This document shows, in pieces, positions 49,284 to 61,270 of a stretch of DNA of 64,000 nucleotides (position 1 is its first letter; the number at the start of each line of letters is the position of its first letter). Both the position numbers and the translations under genes were made by a program. Source of the DNA: Russula earlei (taxonomy: Eukaryota; Basidiomycota; Agaricomycetes; Russulales; Russulaceae); contig JAGFNK010000201.1 of assembly GCA_025769875.1 (NCBI GenBank), positions 23,062-87,061 of the forward strand, in the 5' to 3' direction. The notes below the pieces were generated by a model. That model saw only the letters and a list, made by a program, of their open reading frames with translations. It did no database searches and was not told the origin of the DNA.

Positions 49284-49880
49284 TCACAGCAGGTTCAACG
49301 GCTGGTCGACCTCCTCTTTGATGCCCAGTTCTACGCGGAACACCGTGCGATTGAACGCGAACATGGTGAGACCCATCTGGTCGCGGACGCGGGATTCCCA
49401 ACCGTCGGGAAGACGCTCCTCTGTGAGGAACGTGTAAATGTCGCTCACGCGTCCGCCAAAGATGGTCAACAAGGTCGATGCGCTGATCGCGGAGCAGCAA
49501 ATGAGCAGGTCGCCTCGACAGGAAAGAGGAGCAGGCAAGGCTTACTTGGACGAGCCAAACATCTTGTGTCCAAAGTCGAGGGAATACTGCCCGTTGTCGG
49601 CGCGGGCCTCGCGGCGGCGCTGGCCCAGGCGCCGGGAAAGATCGGCCGGGGTTAGAGTGCGGTTGAGATCGAAGTCGGCGGTCGCCTTTGCCACGTGAGC
49701 GGCGACGTGGAAATAGGGCGAGTCACTCTGTGGTGGGAGGGGCTCTTGCGGCGTCGCCTGGCGATCCGCCTGGGCCTGTTTGGGTGGCCGGCCTGTGGCG
49801 GACTTTATCAACGCGGCCACCAACGCCCCGTCCGGCATGCCCTGGTGGAACTCGTGGGATGTGTCGCGCCCTGTTCGACG

Positions 49881-49923
<43 letters not shown>

Positions 49924-50522
49924 GGGGAGACGCTCGCTCAGCCGAAAAGAAAGGATCGGGAGGAAGCGATTTGTCGTTCGTTCACTCACGTACGAGAGAC
50001 GCGTCGTGCTCGATGCCGTTATGGACGTCAAGATCGGACAGATCGAAGCGCCCGGTGGGGTAGGGACGGCCGAGGACCTTCGCGATGTAGCGGGGCACGT
50101 AGAGGCAGAAGGTCGGAGAGAAGTTGTAGGTCGAGCGGATCAGCGAGGACAGCTCGCGGAAGGAGACGTCTCGTCCGTCGCGAGGGATGATGCCTGGATG
50201 AGCGAGCGGGCGGCGTCTTCATCCGATCTCGAGGGTATGACGCGGCGAGAGAGAGGCACGAACCGTGGTTTGCCATCGCGTTCAGAGCGGGACACGAGCA
50301 GCGGCTGTCGCCCTTCCGCGGGGGGGCGTACTCGGGCCAGATGCCGCCCTCGCCCGGTTGGCCCTTGGGCGTGACGCGGCCGACGCGGCGCTTCAGGGTG
50401 AGAACGTTGACGAGAAAGAGGGAAAAGTCCCAGAGGGTGAGACCGACGAAGAAGGAACCATCGAAGAGCGTGGAGAGCGTGCCGCGACCGATGCGGCGGA
50501 GAGCGGTGATGATGAGCACCAT
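49284..50522 (-). CDS. Membrane-anchored heme-thiolate peroxidase (chloroperoxidase/UPO-like)
   Basis: The start at 50522 gives MVLIITALRRIGRG, then a hydrophobic stretch SFFVGLTLWDFSLFLVNVLT rather than a cleavable signal. Next come GGIWPEYAPPRKGDSRCSCP then ALNAMANHG, ILPRDGR, PRYIAKVLGRPYPTG, LSDLDVHNGIEHDASL, and after an intron DTSHEFHQGMPDGALVAALI, RTLTPADLSRRLGQRRREAR, DNGQYSLDFGHKMFG, and the end ELGIKEEVDQPLNLL at 49284. The heme-ligating Cys sits in a CP-ALN motif, but the first Pro of the usual PCP is Ser. The E-H-D acid-base set of the chloroperoxidase branch is present. It converges on the Tcd gene 100 bases away. An intron carries 42 A (T on the sense strand). Its substrate is unknown. 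Confidence 0.88.
49880..49921. repeat. Poly-A tract of 42 in an intron
   Basis: An uninterrupted run of 42 A on the plus strand is poly-T on the sense strand of the peroxidase gene, directly upstream of its acceptor (CGAACAG, then GGGCGC). Confidence 0.93.
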
Positions 50523-50794
50523 GAAGGCCACGACGCAAAGGAAAAACTCCCCCCCGTCCAGTCGTTTATATTTCCCTCACCCCTGTCATGCGCTGAAGGG
50601 AAGTTTCTGTTTCTGCTCTGGTGCGGCATGTCGCCCTTCATTTTCTGTAGATAAGTATAGAAATGGTGGCAAAGTAGGCCCAACGGAGAATGAAAAATCA
50701 CCGAATGCGGACATCAAATAGCGCCCACTGGGGGGCCAAGGAAATCGTACGGAACCAAACAAACGACGCACACGCTACACATATACCGTAACTA

Positions 50795-52224
50795 TCAAGG
50801 TCGATTCAAGAACAGCCTCCTCCCTCCTGGGGGACGATACGGGACGGGAGGCGACTCGGGCGGAGGTGGCAACCTCGTCCGAGTCTCAGCTATTCGGCCT
50901 GTTGGCGGACCCTCGTCCGGCAGCGATGGCGTAACCGATGGCCAAGGCACGGGCGTGCCACGAGGGCTCGGCGCTCTGGACGGGGCACGATTCGCACTCC
51001 GAGGCGTGCTGTTAAACACACGATGCAACAGACGCCGATGCAGGCTATTGCCCGCGGGCCGCGGGGGAGAAGGGGTGCGCGTCAACGGCGACGCCGCCAA
51101 GGGTGACGACGTGGGCCGGTGCCAGTGCCACGATCGGGAAGCCGAGATCGAACCCGAGGCGCTCGCGCCCGATGCTTCTTCTCGTCGCGGGCTGCGAGCA
51201 GCGCCCGCCCGCCGTCCGACGGCCGGGAGCGGCGCCGGGGGCAGGCGCGCGCGACTGTCGGCGAGGACGGGCCTCGGCACGAGATCGGACGGGCTGCGCA
51301 CCAGCCTGGACCTCGCCGCGCCGGGACCGTGTGCCCCGCGCACGAGCGGGCGGAGCGGGGAGCCCGGGCGCGGGCGGAAGCCGCCCCTCGCCCTCGCCGC
51401 GCCTCGGAGGGGCCCCGGCGGATGCACCCGCGCGCCTTGCTGCATCTCGTCCGCCAGGCCCGCCAGCTCGTCCACCATCTCCTTGAACTCGCCGCTTCGC
51501 CGCTCCATCGCGGCGATCTCGTCGCGGATGCGCGCGAACAGGTCGTCCATGTCGGACGGGCCGTCCGTCCGCGCCGCCGCCGCCGCCGCCGCCGCCTCGT
51601 CGTGCTCGATCGCGCGGCTGTACCGATACCACTCTTCCAGGTCGAGATGCCGCGTGATCTCGCCCATGCTGATGCGCTCGCGAAACGCGAAGATGCTGTC
51701 CGGGTAGCTCTGCGGCGGGGGTGCGTCCTCGCTTTCCACCACCACGTCGCACGCCATCAAGATGGACGCAAGTGTCTGTGGCGTGGGTGGGATCGTTTCG
51801 TTATGGCCCGGGACACCCCTAGGAAAACGGCCGCGTTCTCGAAGAAGGAGCGCACCTTTAGTTCAAAATGTAGATGATTCCGAATTTTTTCGAGGAGGAA
51901 GGACCGGAACGGGTAGTAATCGGGGTGATCCACCGACCCGAACTGCTTCCACTCGGCGATGCGGTAACGGAGATAGTGGAGCTCACGTTCCCATTCGCTG
52001 AGACGAGCCTTCAACAGGACGCCGCCATTTTGATGTAGCTCTCCCCCGTAGAGGGAGAGATAACTCAGATGGGGAAGGAAGGACATTGCTAGGGATGCAA
52101 CTGGCAGACCGTGCCAACGCCTACCCATGAACTGATTTCGGGCTGAACTGACGAATCCGACGTGGTCAAAGTAATAGCAGTCCAGCTTACACTCCAATTC
52201 TGCCGCTTGGAGAGGGACCGTCAA
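50795..52224 (-). CDS. Unrecognised protein with a C-terminal low-complexity tail
   Basis: Two exons join in phase across an intron with donor GTGTCC and acceptor CACAG. Exon one holds RNQFMGRRWHGLPVASLAMS, LSEWERELHYLRYRIAEWKQ and FLLEKIRNHLHFELKVRSFF, and the join gives a hydrophobic VFLGTLASILMACDVVV. Exon two continues YPDSIFAFRERISMGEITRH, an Ala run, MDDLFARIRDEIAAMERRSG and a predicted helix, then an Arg/Pro/Ser-rich tail ending at 50795. The first exon is probably preceded by another, since its first in-frame start is not an ATG near 52224. The GC-rich codon bias is like the neighbouring Tcd gene. A membrane-associated, coiled-coil protein is a fair description; no function is assigned. 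Confidence 0.5.
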
Positions 52225-52608
52225 TACTGATGAGTGAGACGTACGAACATGTACTGACTAGCAGTACCTACGATGCAATTATTCCTATGTCGACATTAAA
52301 TAGATTTGCATCGCATGCATGCTGGGCAGTTGACTGGTCGGGGAATCAATCGTAATCCGCCGCCGTTCTCTTGGCGTGTGATCGCACCTGGTCATGGTCG
52401 CTTGCGATTTGCAACCCCGAGCATCACCCTGTTCTGTCTCGCGTTGCCTCCTCCGTGTTCAGCGAAATGTAGGCTGTAGGTTCGATGGTTGTCGAAGGTT
52501 AGGTTTCTGAGTTGGATGGGCAGTCAGAGATGGAGCATACATGGGACCGCAAGGTGAGCAGAGTGCTATATTTAGTTATGCGGGCATCCCTCCTTGACAC
52601 GCCTTCAA

Positions 52609-54773
52609 CTACAACTTCACCAACCGTCGTTCTCGCACCGCCCATGCGAATGCACACAGGAAGAGGGCGTACGCGCTCAACACACACATCGCACGTCGGT
52701 CCGAGGCATACATTGTCTGCATCGACAAGTTGACCACGCCCGTCGCCACATTCGCCTGAAATGCCAATCCATGAATCAGCACACATAGGATCAAGAAGAC
52801 GGTAGGGGCGTACGAGGAGGAAGACAGCTAGCGAATTCCGGTTGATCGCTTCGAGCAACGGCGGCGCCGGCATCGGGCTAGGCCCGGCCATGGCTATCGT
52901 AGTCCCCGACGAGCGAGTACGGCGAGGTGGCACGGAAGAGGGAGGTGAACTTTTGGGGGAAGCGGAGTTCGAGTTGTCGTTACTACTGTTCGCGCGTCGG
53001 CCAACTTTGAGGCCTGAGACGGGAGAATACGTGCTCTTGGCAAGCGGCGTGGGGAAGAAAACGAGGTCAAGGAGGAAGTAGAACAGTAGGGCGGTTGTGT
53101 TGCACCCTGCTACCCATGCGATGTATGAGATATTTACCTGTCCTATTTCGTCAGTCGAGTCGATGACCAACGCTTGAAAGGTGGTACAAAAACGCACGAG
53201 ACGGCGCGAAACATCAGGTCCGCCGATGTGGAGATATCTAGTGATACCGAAAAGCGTCCAATAAATGACTGCATATGAGAAGAGCACGGTTGCTGTCTTG
53301 TCATTCTCACGGGGGATGGGCATAGAAATGCGGTCTTCAGTGATGATCGCGGAAGGACGAGTGTATTCGCCCGTTTCGCTCTTCGACTTGAGTCGCCGCA
53401 TGGCAGCCTGCAACCGGCGAAAATAGGAAGTTGAATGAGGTATTATGAGGGTTCCCGTCGAGAGGCCGAGTAAATGTATCGCAAGATACCCTCATCACAT
53501 CAATGAGTATGAACGCGGCCATGGACAATGAAGCGGTATTTACCTGTGAGGGAGACAATGCCTTCTTTGTTGGCGCTGATCAGGGTTTGTCGCGGTGCGT
53601 TGAGGACATAAGACGTCAAGCCAGCAGAAAGGGAAAGTTGGTGTGCTATCCCAACGAGAGCATGAGCGAAGGAGTATCGGGCATGTATCTGTCCGGTACC
53701 TGACGCTACAAGGAGCCCGAGCAGGGATATCGGCATGCTTGCAATGAGCGGAAGCAAGTGGACCCGTAATACTGGTATCAGTGCGAGGGTCAGGAAAAAG
53801 TTCCAATGCACGCCATATTCAGTGACATGTTCCTACATACATCGTCAGCGGCGTATCCGAATCGAAGAATAGAAACGCACAGGATAGTCCGTACTCTTCA
53901 CTAGCAGGACGCGAACCAGGCCGAGTAACAACACAGGCGTAGACTCAGCGAGAACCCAGATGGTTTCTAACAAAAGCGGCGGTCTCAAGGATGGGGGAGA
54001 TTCGAAAGATTGGATGACTGAGCGTGCAGAGACAATTCCTTGAGAAAATACAAATGAACCAACACCCATATCCATCTGTTGACGCTCATGAGTATCACAA
54101 ATGGCAGCGAGGATGTAAAAAGATGCAAGAGGACAGGTCGCACCAATGAGACTCCAAAGGTCTCGCACTTGGCCAACGAGCGGGGAAACACGGGAAAGTC
54201 GACCGCGAGGATCGCGAGCACGGTCATGAGCATCATATGTGCACGGTACGTACTCAACGCAGACAGACGGGTCCTCTCGGGCTTCTCGGCTTGGGCCGGG
54301 TCATGCTGGGAAGGCTCGTCGTGGTGGAAACCCGGTGTGCGAGGCGATGGAGAGGGCGATCCACGGGGAGACGCGACGCCGCTGAAAGGAAGAGGTGTCC
54401 CAGATTGGTGCGGTGGAATGAGGAAGCAGATAAGCGTGGTGGGAAGAAGCAAAGCAGCAGACAATGCGCCGGGGCGATCGGCGAAAAGAGTCATCGAGAG
54501 AAGAAGTGGCGCGACGAGGAGAAGACATTCGGAAAGGAAGAGAAAGCGATTGTGTGGAGGGAAGCGTGAGCGGACGGCAGAGTGTAGCGCGATGGAGGCC
54601 TTTGGGGATGGTGCATGGTAAGAAAATATAGAAAATGAAAGTAGAGGGAACGGGGCACGTACGAACGCGGCGAGGGACATCATGTTAACATGAGAAACTG
54701 TGGAGCCGGTCGTGCCGGAAACAAACGCCTCTTTCGATTGCTTGTAGTCATCATTGTAGCTCGTGAACACCAT
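52609..54773 (-). CDS. GWT1: GWT1/PIG-W GPI-anchor inositol acyltransferase
   Basis: The start at 54773 gives [20 protein letters not shown] then [17 protein letters not shown], the characteristic N-terminus of GWT1. Further exons read [40 protein letters not shown], and [34 protein letters not shown] and a C-terminus with [20 protein letters not shown] ending VRERRLVKL at 52609. Many hydrophobic segments fit a multi-pass ER membrane protein. GWT1 transfers an acyl chain from acyl-CoA to the inositol of glucosaminyl-PI, an early step needed for GPI-anchored wall proteins. About eight short introns break it. A long hydrophilic loop ([16 protein letters not shown]) is specific to this lineage. 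Confidence 0.92.
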
Positions 54774-54839
54774 GTCTTCAATGTTCGCAAGTGCAATGGC
54801 CTGCGGCTGGTGCTCTCGGTTCGCACAAGTCACATGGGC

Positions 54840-55131
54840 CCGTCGACACGTGCTTCAGTTGTACGATATGTGGAGCCTAGCGCGTCCGTCCTGGCCTCAT
54901 CCAATGGCACTATCTACAATGCTTTTTGTCCATTCTGACTACATATCCCTTCACGAGTCGCCCATTCGAACGGAAGGGGACTCTGGCGATGAAGGCACCG
55001 ACAGCGAATTTGAGTGGCCATCGGCTATTTTGGACCGCGGGCGACTCGGAGCGTTGCAGGCGGCCATCGAGCAGCACGAAGAGCGCATCGGTCGCAGAGT
55101 GGATCACCGGAGCGAAGTAGTACTTTATTTT
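54840..55131 (+). pseudogene. 3' fragment of the HNH-nuclease-like gene
   Basis: The bases aligned to 63020-63300 give RPGLIQWHYLQ, then after an intron-like gap EGDSGDEGTDSEFEWPSAIL and VDHRSEVV. The full gene at 62248-63307 has PGLIRWHYLQ and EGDSDDEGTDSDFEWPSANL. No HNH core is present here, so this is an incomplete copy. It overlaps no other gene and lies just upstream of GWT1 in the opposite direction. Confidence 0.75.
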
Positions 55132-56144
55132 GTCTTACCGACATGCTCGCAAAGGCTCTCGCTGCTAACACCGAGGAGCGATTCGTTGCACACCAGTCAC
55201 TTGGGTCTCCGGCCTGGACATCCTTCTAATAGCTGTTTGTGTCCGCGCCTGGCTTACTGGGGTTACGATTTGATGTGTGTATGTATCTGTGTCCCTGTAT
55301 GCAGCGTCAGATAAGGCGTACCTGTTTCAACAAGAGGTGTTTATATTATGCGGGAGCCGAAGGCCGAGGAAAACTCTGATGATTTGTTTCGTGTGGTGGC
55401 AAGCGACTAGCCGGATAAGATACGACAAGTTCACACATCGTCCCGCTTGCAGTCATCGATCGAAACCCAGAGGACAGTTTACGTGCTTACTGGCTGGCGG
55501 CTGTTCCCTTCTTACTATCTCTCTCAATTCAAGTCTGATAAATTACGTTGGAACATGTTGTGAGGCCTCAAGTATGTCGCCGCTTTGATTTATCCCAACC
55601 TCATTCGATCACTTGAACGTCTCTTCCTCGACCATAACAACAATCCCAGAGAGAGAAAACGCGACGCAACTGAAATTTGTCACGCCTGCTAAAATCTTGC
55701 CATCAGTGATGGCGCAAAGAAAAGCCCATGTAAGAGTGAGCAAAGAGGGATTGGGATCAGGGATCATCCGGACATGTTGACCGCGTAACCACGCGTCACG
55801 GGTCACGACTTGATTGAGTTATTTCGCGTAGATTTGGGTGAGATCAGAAAGCTACACTGACAGGCCGATGCTCGCTCGTTCTCTTCCATGCGTTGCACGG
55901 ACCCGGGGGTGTGCGACCGCCACAGGAGCCCAGGGCTGATCGCACCATCTCATTTAAACTATTTCGATGCAATCATGCCTTGGCGTTGTTGCTCTTGCTC
56001 TCCTCGCCGCTCCACTCTGCTGTCGCGTAATGGTAATGGAACCATCGAGCTGAAACAGCTTCGTTCATATATCTCGGCAAATATACAATGCGTTTACTGT
56101 AGCCTCTTTCCAAGCCGTCATCCGTCCCACCCCTTTCCCCCGCC
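55132..56144. other. Spacer, nothing firm
   Basis: There is a minus-strand open frame at 55806-55609 with a hydrophobic tail (VTNFSCVAFSLSGIVVMVEE), but no family match and no start context. The remainder holds no supported gene. The 56050-56140 stretch is the leader of the first DUF6534 gene. Confidence 0.35.
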
Positions 56145-57852
56145 ATGGCAAGCGATGGTCTTCCATTCGACGAAACGGAGGTTTTGGGCAAGCTCTCTTT
56201 GCACTTTTTCTTTCTTCGCTTTCATCATAACGTCCATTTACCGAGCAGGCTTCCTGTTGATAGCGGTCCTCCGTGGGTGTTCGATGTCATCTGCGATGGA
56301 GCACAGCTGAATCGTTGAGCAGTGAATGCGTATTTCTTCGGAGCTGTCAGCCAACAATTATACCGATATTGGAACGGTCGTAAGAAGAATCATTGTTGCT
56401 CCGAGATGTCGCAGATGGTAATCGTTTGCAGGTTTCGGTGACCTCTTCTATGTAAAGTGAGCCCTCAACCGTTATCTTATGTCTCCAATCACCATTGACA
56501 ATCTCACAGGGCCTTCGTAGTTGCGCAGTTTGTGGTTGTGGTTGTGCAAGGCGTCATGTATGCGTTTATTTTTGATTCTCTGAGTTATGCGACCGACTGG
56601 CACCGGAACTAGGTTTTGGCATTTGGCTTGGGATGTCTAGTAAGTTCTTTGCTGCTCACACGGGTTTAGGCTCATCGATCCTATTCGTAGCATTGTCGAT
56701 TATAATTTAATAGTTACCACACAAGGTTTGTTACTCGACGTAGCGCGTGTAGCTCCACACTCACCCCTTCGGAGTAGTGAGACGCAAGGCGCTGGCCATC
56801 TCGTTGTGTCAATTAGTCCTCTTTATTATGGCGAATGCTTTCCTCATTGTCCGGTTAGTGGTCACTTGGTCCGAGTGTGATTATCAAGTTGATACATGGT
56901 TTCCATTCTCAGTCTTTACAGCTTGAGATGCAGTCGCCTGCAGAGTGGATTAGTCTTAGGATTCTCTTCGGCTGCATTTATTGTCGGCATTGTCAACCTT
57001 TCGATGACATGGAAGGCGTGGCCGTAAGAGCAAGTGCCATGAATACCCAAATTCTTACTGATAGGCGCTGAAGAACTCTAGGTGATCCAAGTGCTTCGCA
57101 ACGTGCTACATCTATTGTTTGGCATGTGTCGCAGACTATCGCCGAATGCCTACTCATGGGTACGCAGGTTTCGAATCTGTCTTGATCGAGACTGATTACT
57201 CGTCTTGTAGTCTTCCTCTCACAAGCGCTACTAGCATCCCCAGATGCTCTCAAGAAATCCGACTCCATCGCGCATCATCTCGTTCGGAACTTCATCCAAG
57301 TCGGGCTCCTCGCAACGATCTGGTCTATTGCAGTGTTGGGGACATACCTTTTGTTGTCCCATCGTACGGTTTACAACATCTTTGATATGACATCCGGTTT
57401 GATATACACACACGTGGGTGACCATTTCCTTCAAGCAAGATGACACATATTAAACAGGAATTAGATGCTTTATGACGTACTCCTGTCGCGCACACGACCG
57501 CATGATATTACTCGCTCGATCGATCAAAGCCGTTCCGAGCCACGGTTGCCCTCGCAGGTGCGTATTCGACTCATTCCACAACTACCCAATTGTGCACCGA
57601 CTGAAATGACCCGTGGACTCCCGTCCGCAGTCACTATCGCGTAGTTCACATCTGCCCACTTTCAATGAGAAGCGAACTACAGGGATGAATCGAGGCCACG
57701 GCTCTGTGTCCTTCGTGAATTTTGCGGGCTTCGGGACCTCTACGTTGGGACAGGATGCGTCAGATCCGTCTGGCCTTGGCCCGGACACCAACTCGGAATT
57801 TGAGAGTGACGTTGCTGTGAGGTCGGCGGCTGGCTTTGGCATTGCCAAATAG
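56145..57852 (+). CDS. DUF6534-type multi-pass membrane protein, copy A
   Basis: It is made of many very short exons. The start MASDGLPFDETEVLG is followed by an apparent GC-donor intron (GCAAGC) and FLLIAVLR, then QLYRYWNG, RKALAISLCQLVLFIMANAF, RLQSGLVLGFSSAAFIVGIV, SASQRATSIVWHVSQTIAEC, and KKSDSIAHHLVRNFIQVGLL continuing to GTYLLLSHRTVYNIFD. The last exon is hydrophilic (GMNRGHGSVSFVNFAGFGTS) and ends at 57852. The order of hydrophobic exons fits the basidiomycete DUF6534 family of seven-helix proteins of unknown role. One middle exon (VAQFVVVVVQGVMYAFIF) runs into a stop unless spliced early, so exon joins are tentative. It is a close tandem paralogue of copy B. Confidence 0.65.
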
Positions 57853-58472
57853 GCCGCAATTTATATGCTCTCTAGTGACGGGACTTTGAAGCTCCGTTCG
57901 TCATAGAAGGTCATTCGTAGTCACTACATGCATTTGTGGTAGATGACCTGTTCCCGCTATCAAGGGGTGGCGATAAGAGCGATAAGATAAGATAAATCGA
58001 ACCTTAAAACATGCCCTGAGTAAACGTCGACGATTTGCCCCTGTCCTGTCTGTCCCGAAAAGCCCGTGGGAAGCCAAGGCGTTCCGCTTCCCTTCCAAGT
58101 ACGGTACTCACCAGGGTTGCGAGTTCCCGGTAAGGAATAGCATGTCCTCTTGCCGAGTTATAAATGTCCGCCTATCTCGATGAGCTCTTTCTTCACAATC
58201 GACCGACAGCTGAACGCTGCCCAGGTCTCGCTTGTCCTTCATTCAGAACGGCATTAGAAACTCTCGGTTCACACCCGAGACGTTGGGGTGTGGGCACGGG
58301 AGTGCGTATTTGATCGCCCCGCTGCATTCAAGGAAGCGGACGGAACCGATTCCAGTCAATCTGTCAACTTAATGCTATCATGACATGTAAACGCCGCTGA
58401 GGATAAGTACCACAGACAATAACCAGCTCCCAACGGAGCCATCCTCTCCTCTCCTTTCCTCTTCCCTCCGTC
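57853..58472. other. Spacer between the two DUF6534 genes
   Basis: No open frame with a recognisable domain was seen. The region includes AT-rich GATAAGATAAGATAA near 57980 and the pyrimidine-rich leader CTCTCCTCTCCTTTCC before the start of copy B at 58473. Confidence 0.45.
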
Positions 58473-60202
58473 ATGCCAGGTTCTCCGATCGTGGAAAATC
58501 TCGAATCCTTTGGTCTTCCCTTCAACCCGATGGAAGTTTTGGGCAAGCTCTCTTCCACCTCTTCTTCGATGTTATAACAACACCCAATTGCCTTGCAGGC
58601 ATGCTGCTGATGGGGATCCTTCGTGCGTATTTGATGCTCATTACATACAATCCGGCTCAGGCTCAGCTGAATCGTCGAGCAGTGAATGCGTTTTTCTTCG
58701 GGGTTGTCACTCAACAGTTTTATCAATATTGGAACTGCGGTGAGTGTCACCGTTGGTCGAAGGCTTGATATCTCAGACAGGTAACTTGAACCGTTGGCAG
58801 GTTTCGAGGACCATTTGCGTGTAAAGTGAGCACAAAAGTTCTTTCGTGTCCAATCCCGACTCACCCCTTGTAGGGTTTTCGTTGTTGCACAGTTTGTTAT
58901 TATGATTTTGCAAGATATCATGTACGATTTCGTTTCTTTGACTCTCCAAATCACCCGACCGACTCGTACGGGAACTAGGTATTGGCAGCTGGCCTGGAAC
59001 GTCTTGTAAGTTCCTGGTTGTTCACAAAGGCAACGCTCATCACCTCTATCCACAGCATTGACAATTCTCAACTGCTACTTAACCCAAGATGTTCGTTCTA
59101 TCTTGTAATCATGTGTCGCCACTCACTCCTTGGTAGCGGTGTCATGGAAGGCTCTAGCCAACTGCTTATGTCAAGTGGTCCTCATAATGATGGCAAATGC
59201 TTTCCTGGCTGTTCGGTTAGTGGTCACGTCATGCGAATGTGGATGTCAACTTGATCGTTCTTGTGTTTTTAGTATTCATAGTCTGACACGCAGTCGCATG
59301 CAGAGTGGATTGGTCTTGGGATTCTCCGCGGTTGCATTTATCGTTGGTACTTTCACTCTTGTGACGACATGGAGCTCCTGGCCGTAAGGGTGATGTCTCA
59401 TGGCATGCCCGAAATTCCCGCTGATAGACGTTGAAGTTTCCCAGAGAACTCTGGCGTACAGCGTGCCACGGCTGTCATTTGGCACGTGTTACAAGCGATC
59501 GCGGAATGTCTCATTATGTGTACGTCGTATTCGAATCTATCCGTCGTGAGACTGATTCCTCTTTTTGTAGTCTTTCTTTCGCGAGTCCTGCTGGCATCCC
59601 GCAGTGGTATCAAGAGATCAGACTCCCTTGTGCATCACCTCGTTCGCAATGTCATTCAAATTGGGCTTCTTGCGACGATATGGTCTATGGCCGCACTGGG
59701 GACATATTTTTTGTTACCAAGAAACACGATTGACATAATCTTTGATGCGACATCGGGTTCGATATACACGCACGTGAGTGATTGACTCCTTTCAAGGAAG
59801 GTGGCACATATTCACAGGAAGGGCCTCCAGATGATTTATGACGCGCTCTTATCGCGCGTTCAATTGCGTTCTCGCTTGACCGATCGAAGCCAGCTCGAGA
59901 TAGGATCGCCTTCGCAGGTGCGTATTTGACTTGCCTACCACCATCGCGCGCCCTCGACCGGATGAAATGACCATGGCTCCTGCCCGTAGACCTTTTCGCA
60001 TACTTTCGAGGTAAAGCGAACGTCAGCCATAGATCGAGGGCATGGCGCTGTCTCTTTCATGACCATTACGGACTTCGGCACGGCCACACAGAACTCCTCC
60101 GTTCCATCGGGTATTGGCAGGGACACCAAGTCCGAACTTGACCGTGGACTTGCTGTGAAGTCGGCATCTGTTCATGACATCGCTGGATCGAGCCCGGTAT
60201 GA
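58473..60202 (+). CDS. DUF6534-type multi-pass membrane protein, copy B
   Basis: It starts MPGSPIVENLESFGLPFNPM, followed by the same GCAAGC donor as copy A, then MLLMGILR, VVTQQFYQYWN, EDHLRVKVFVVAQFVIMILQ, AVSWKALANCLCQVVLIMMA, RMQSGLVLGFSAVAFIVGTF, QRATAVIWHVLQAIAECLIM, and KRSDSLVHHLVRNVIQIGLL then GTYFLLPRNTIDIIFDATSG. After another intron comes LQMIYDALLSRVQLRSRLTD. The last exon (RTSAIDRGHGAVSFMTITDF) ends at 60202. The hydrophobic segments and the final R-SDS motif fit DUF6534. The substrate or signal is unknown. It shares order and intron positions with copy A, so the pair arose by tandem duplication. Confidence 0.68.
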
Positions 60203-61270
60203 CCGGGAGGAGAACGACGATTTGGGATGCCGCCGCCTCTCGGGTTGCATGTTGCCATGGACTTGGAAAGCTTTCACGTGTCTAATAGGTCATCCCGCGG
60301 CTCAGTCACATCTTCGCGATCGTCGCTCGCAAAAGGGGCACTCATACTCTCAAAAGATGGTGGAAGAATACGTTTGTACCCATATTTCCCTTACTTTCGT
60401 TCATCATCCGCGGACTGTCTCCAGCATAATATAACAACGGGGGTTGGTAAATACCGAGCCAGTCGGGGTCGCCTGACCGACGTGCCTTGGGCTTGAGATA
60501 CCCCCTGTAGTTACATATCCACTCGTTATGCAGTATGTAGATCTGTATATGGCTCGTGTAATTGATGATACCTCGAGTTTCGGATTGCCCGAGGTCATTG
60601 TGATCGTCAGGTCTACCGCACAATCGGGTCGGGCCCAGAGGCATCACTTCAAAACGGAAATATGATGCAACTTGCCTATCGGACCTGTTGGTGGCATTCA
60701 GCAGACAATTTATATAGCCACACCCTTTGTACTGGATGCTATGCGTTGGGGTTACAGGACGACATCGGTAACGAACAAATTCAATATGACACACCAAATG
60801 ACAAATGAGTCGTCGACACCACGTGCCACACCGGTTGGATTTGAGAAGTCGTTTTACCCTGGCAGTTCTGATGCTGCCACATCATGTGGCCTATTTCTTT
60901 GATTCGAGATTTTTCGTTGCTCTTAAAGGGGTGGGTGAGGTAAGGTAAGGTCTATCTGCTCGTGCAGATGTGCAGACAAACCAACCGTTCACAGTTTACA
61001 TCATAGTCGTGCTGCAATAAGGAATACCCTGCGCGGATTTTTCCTCACCAATGGTTCTGGATTGAGCCCGTGGGCGGAAGTAGCTGGTTGCCTCCGCAAT
61101 AGGTCTTTTGGGTGTCTCAATCTCGGACGAAGTGTCCAAATCGACTGCTCCTCGTCTAGCTAACTGACACGCGACATTGCTGCACCCGAGTCCCATTTCC
61201 CGCAACGGGCACAGTAAAGGTTCGTCCATGCTTTTTTTAATAGAGCTATCCCCTCTGCGACTGCGTTATC
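60203..61270. other. Spacer without a supported gene
   Basis: Short frames on both strands (60227-60496, 60342-60797) carry no recognisable domain. An AGGTAAGGTAAGG run lies near 60940. Nothing firm can be said. Confidence 0.4.

Noticed and set aside
50955..51877. Plus-strand frames of about 250 codons
   Set aside because: They are shadows of the GC-rich minus-strand gene at 50795-52224, with no motif.
57170..57185. GGTTTCGAATCT resembling a tRNA T-loop
   Set aside because: It lies at an exon-intron border of the DUF6534 copy A gene and has no matching stems.
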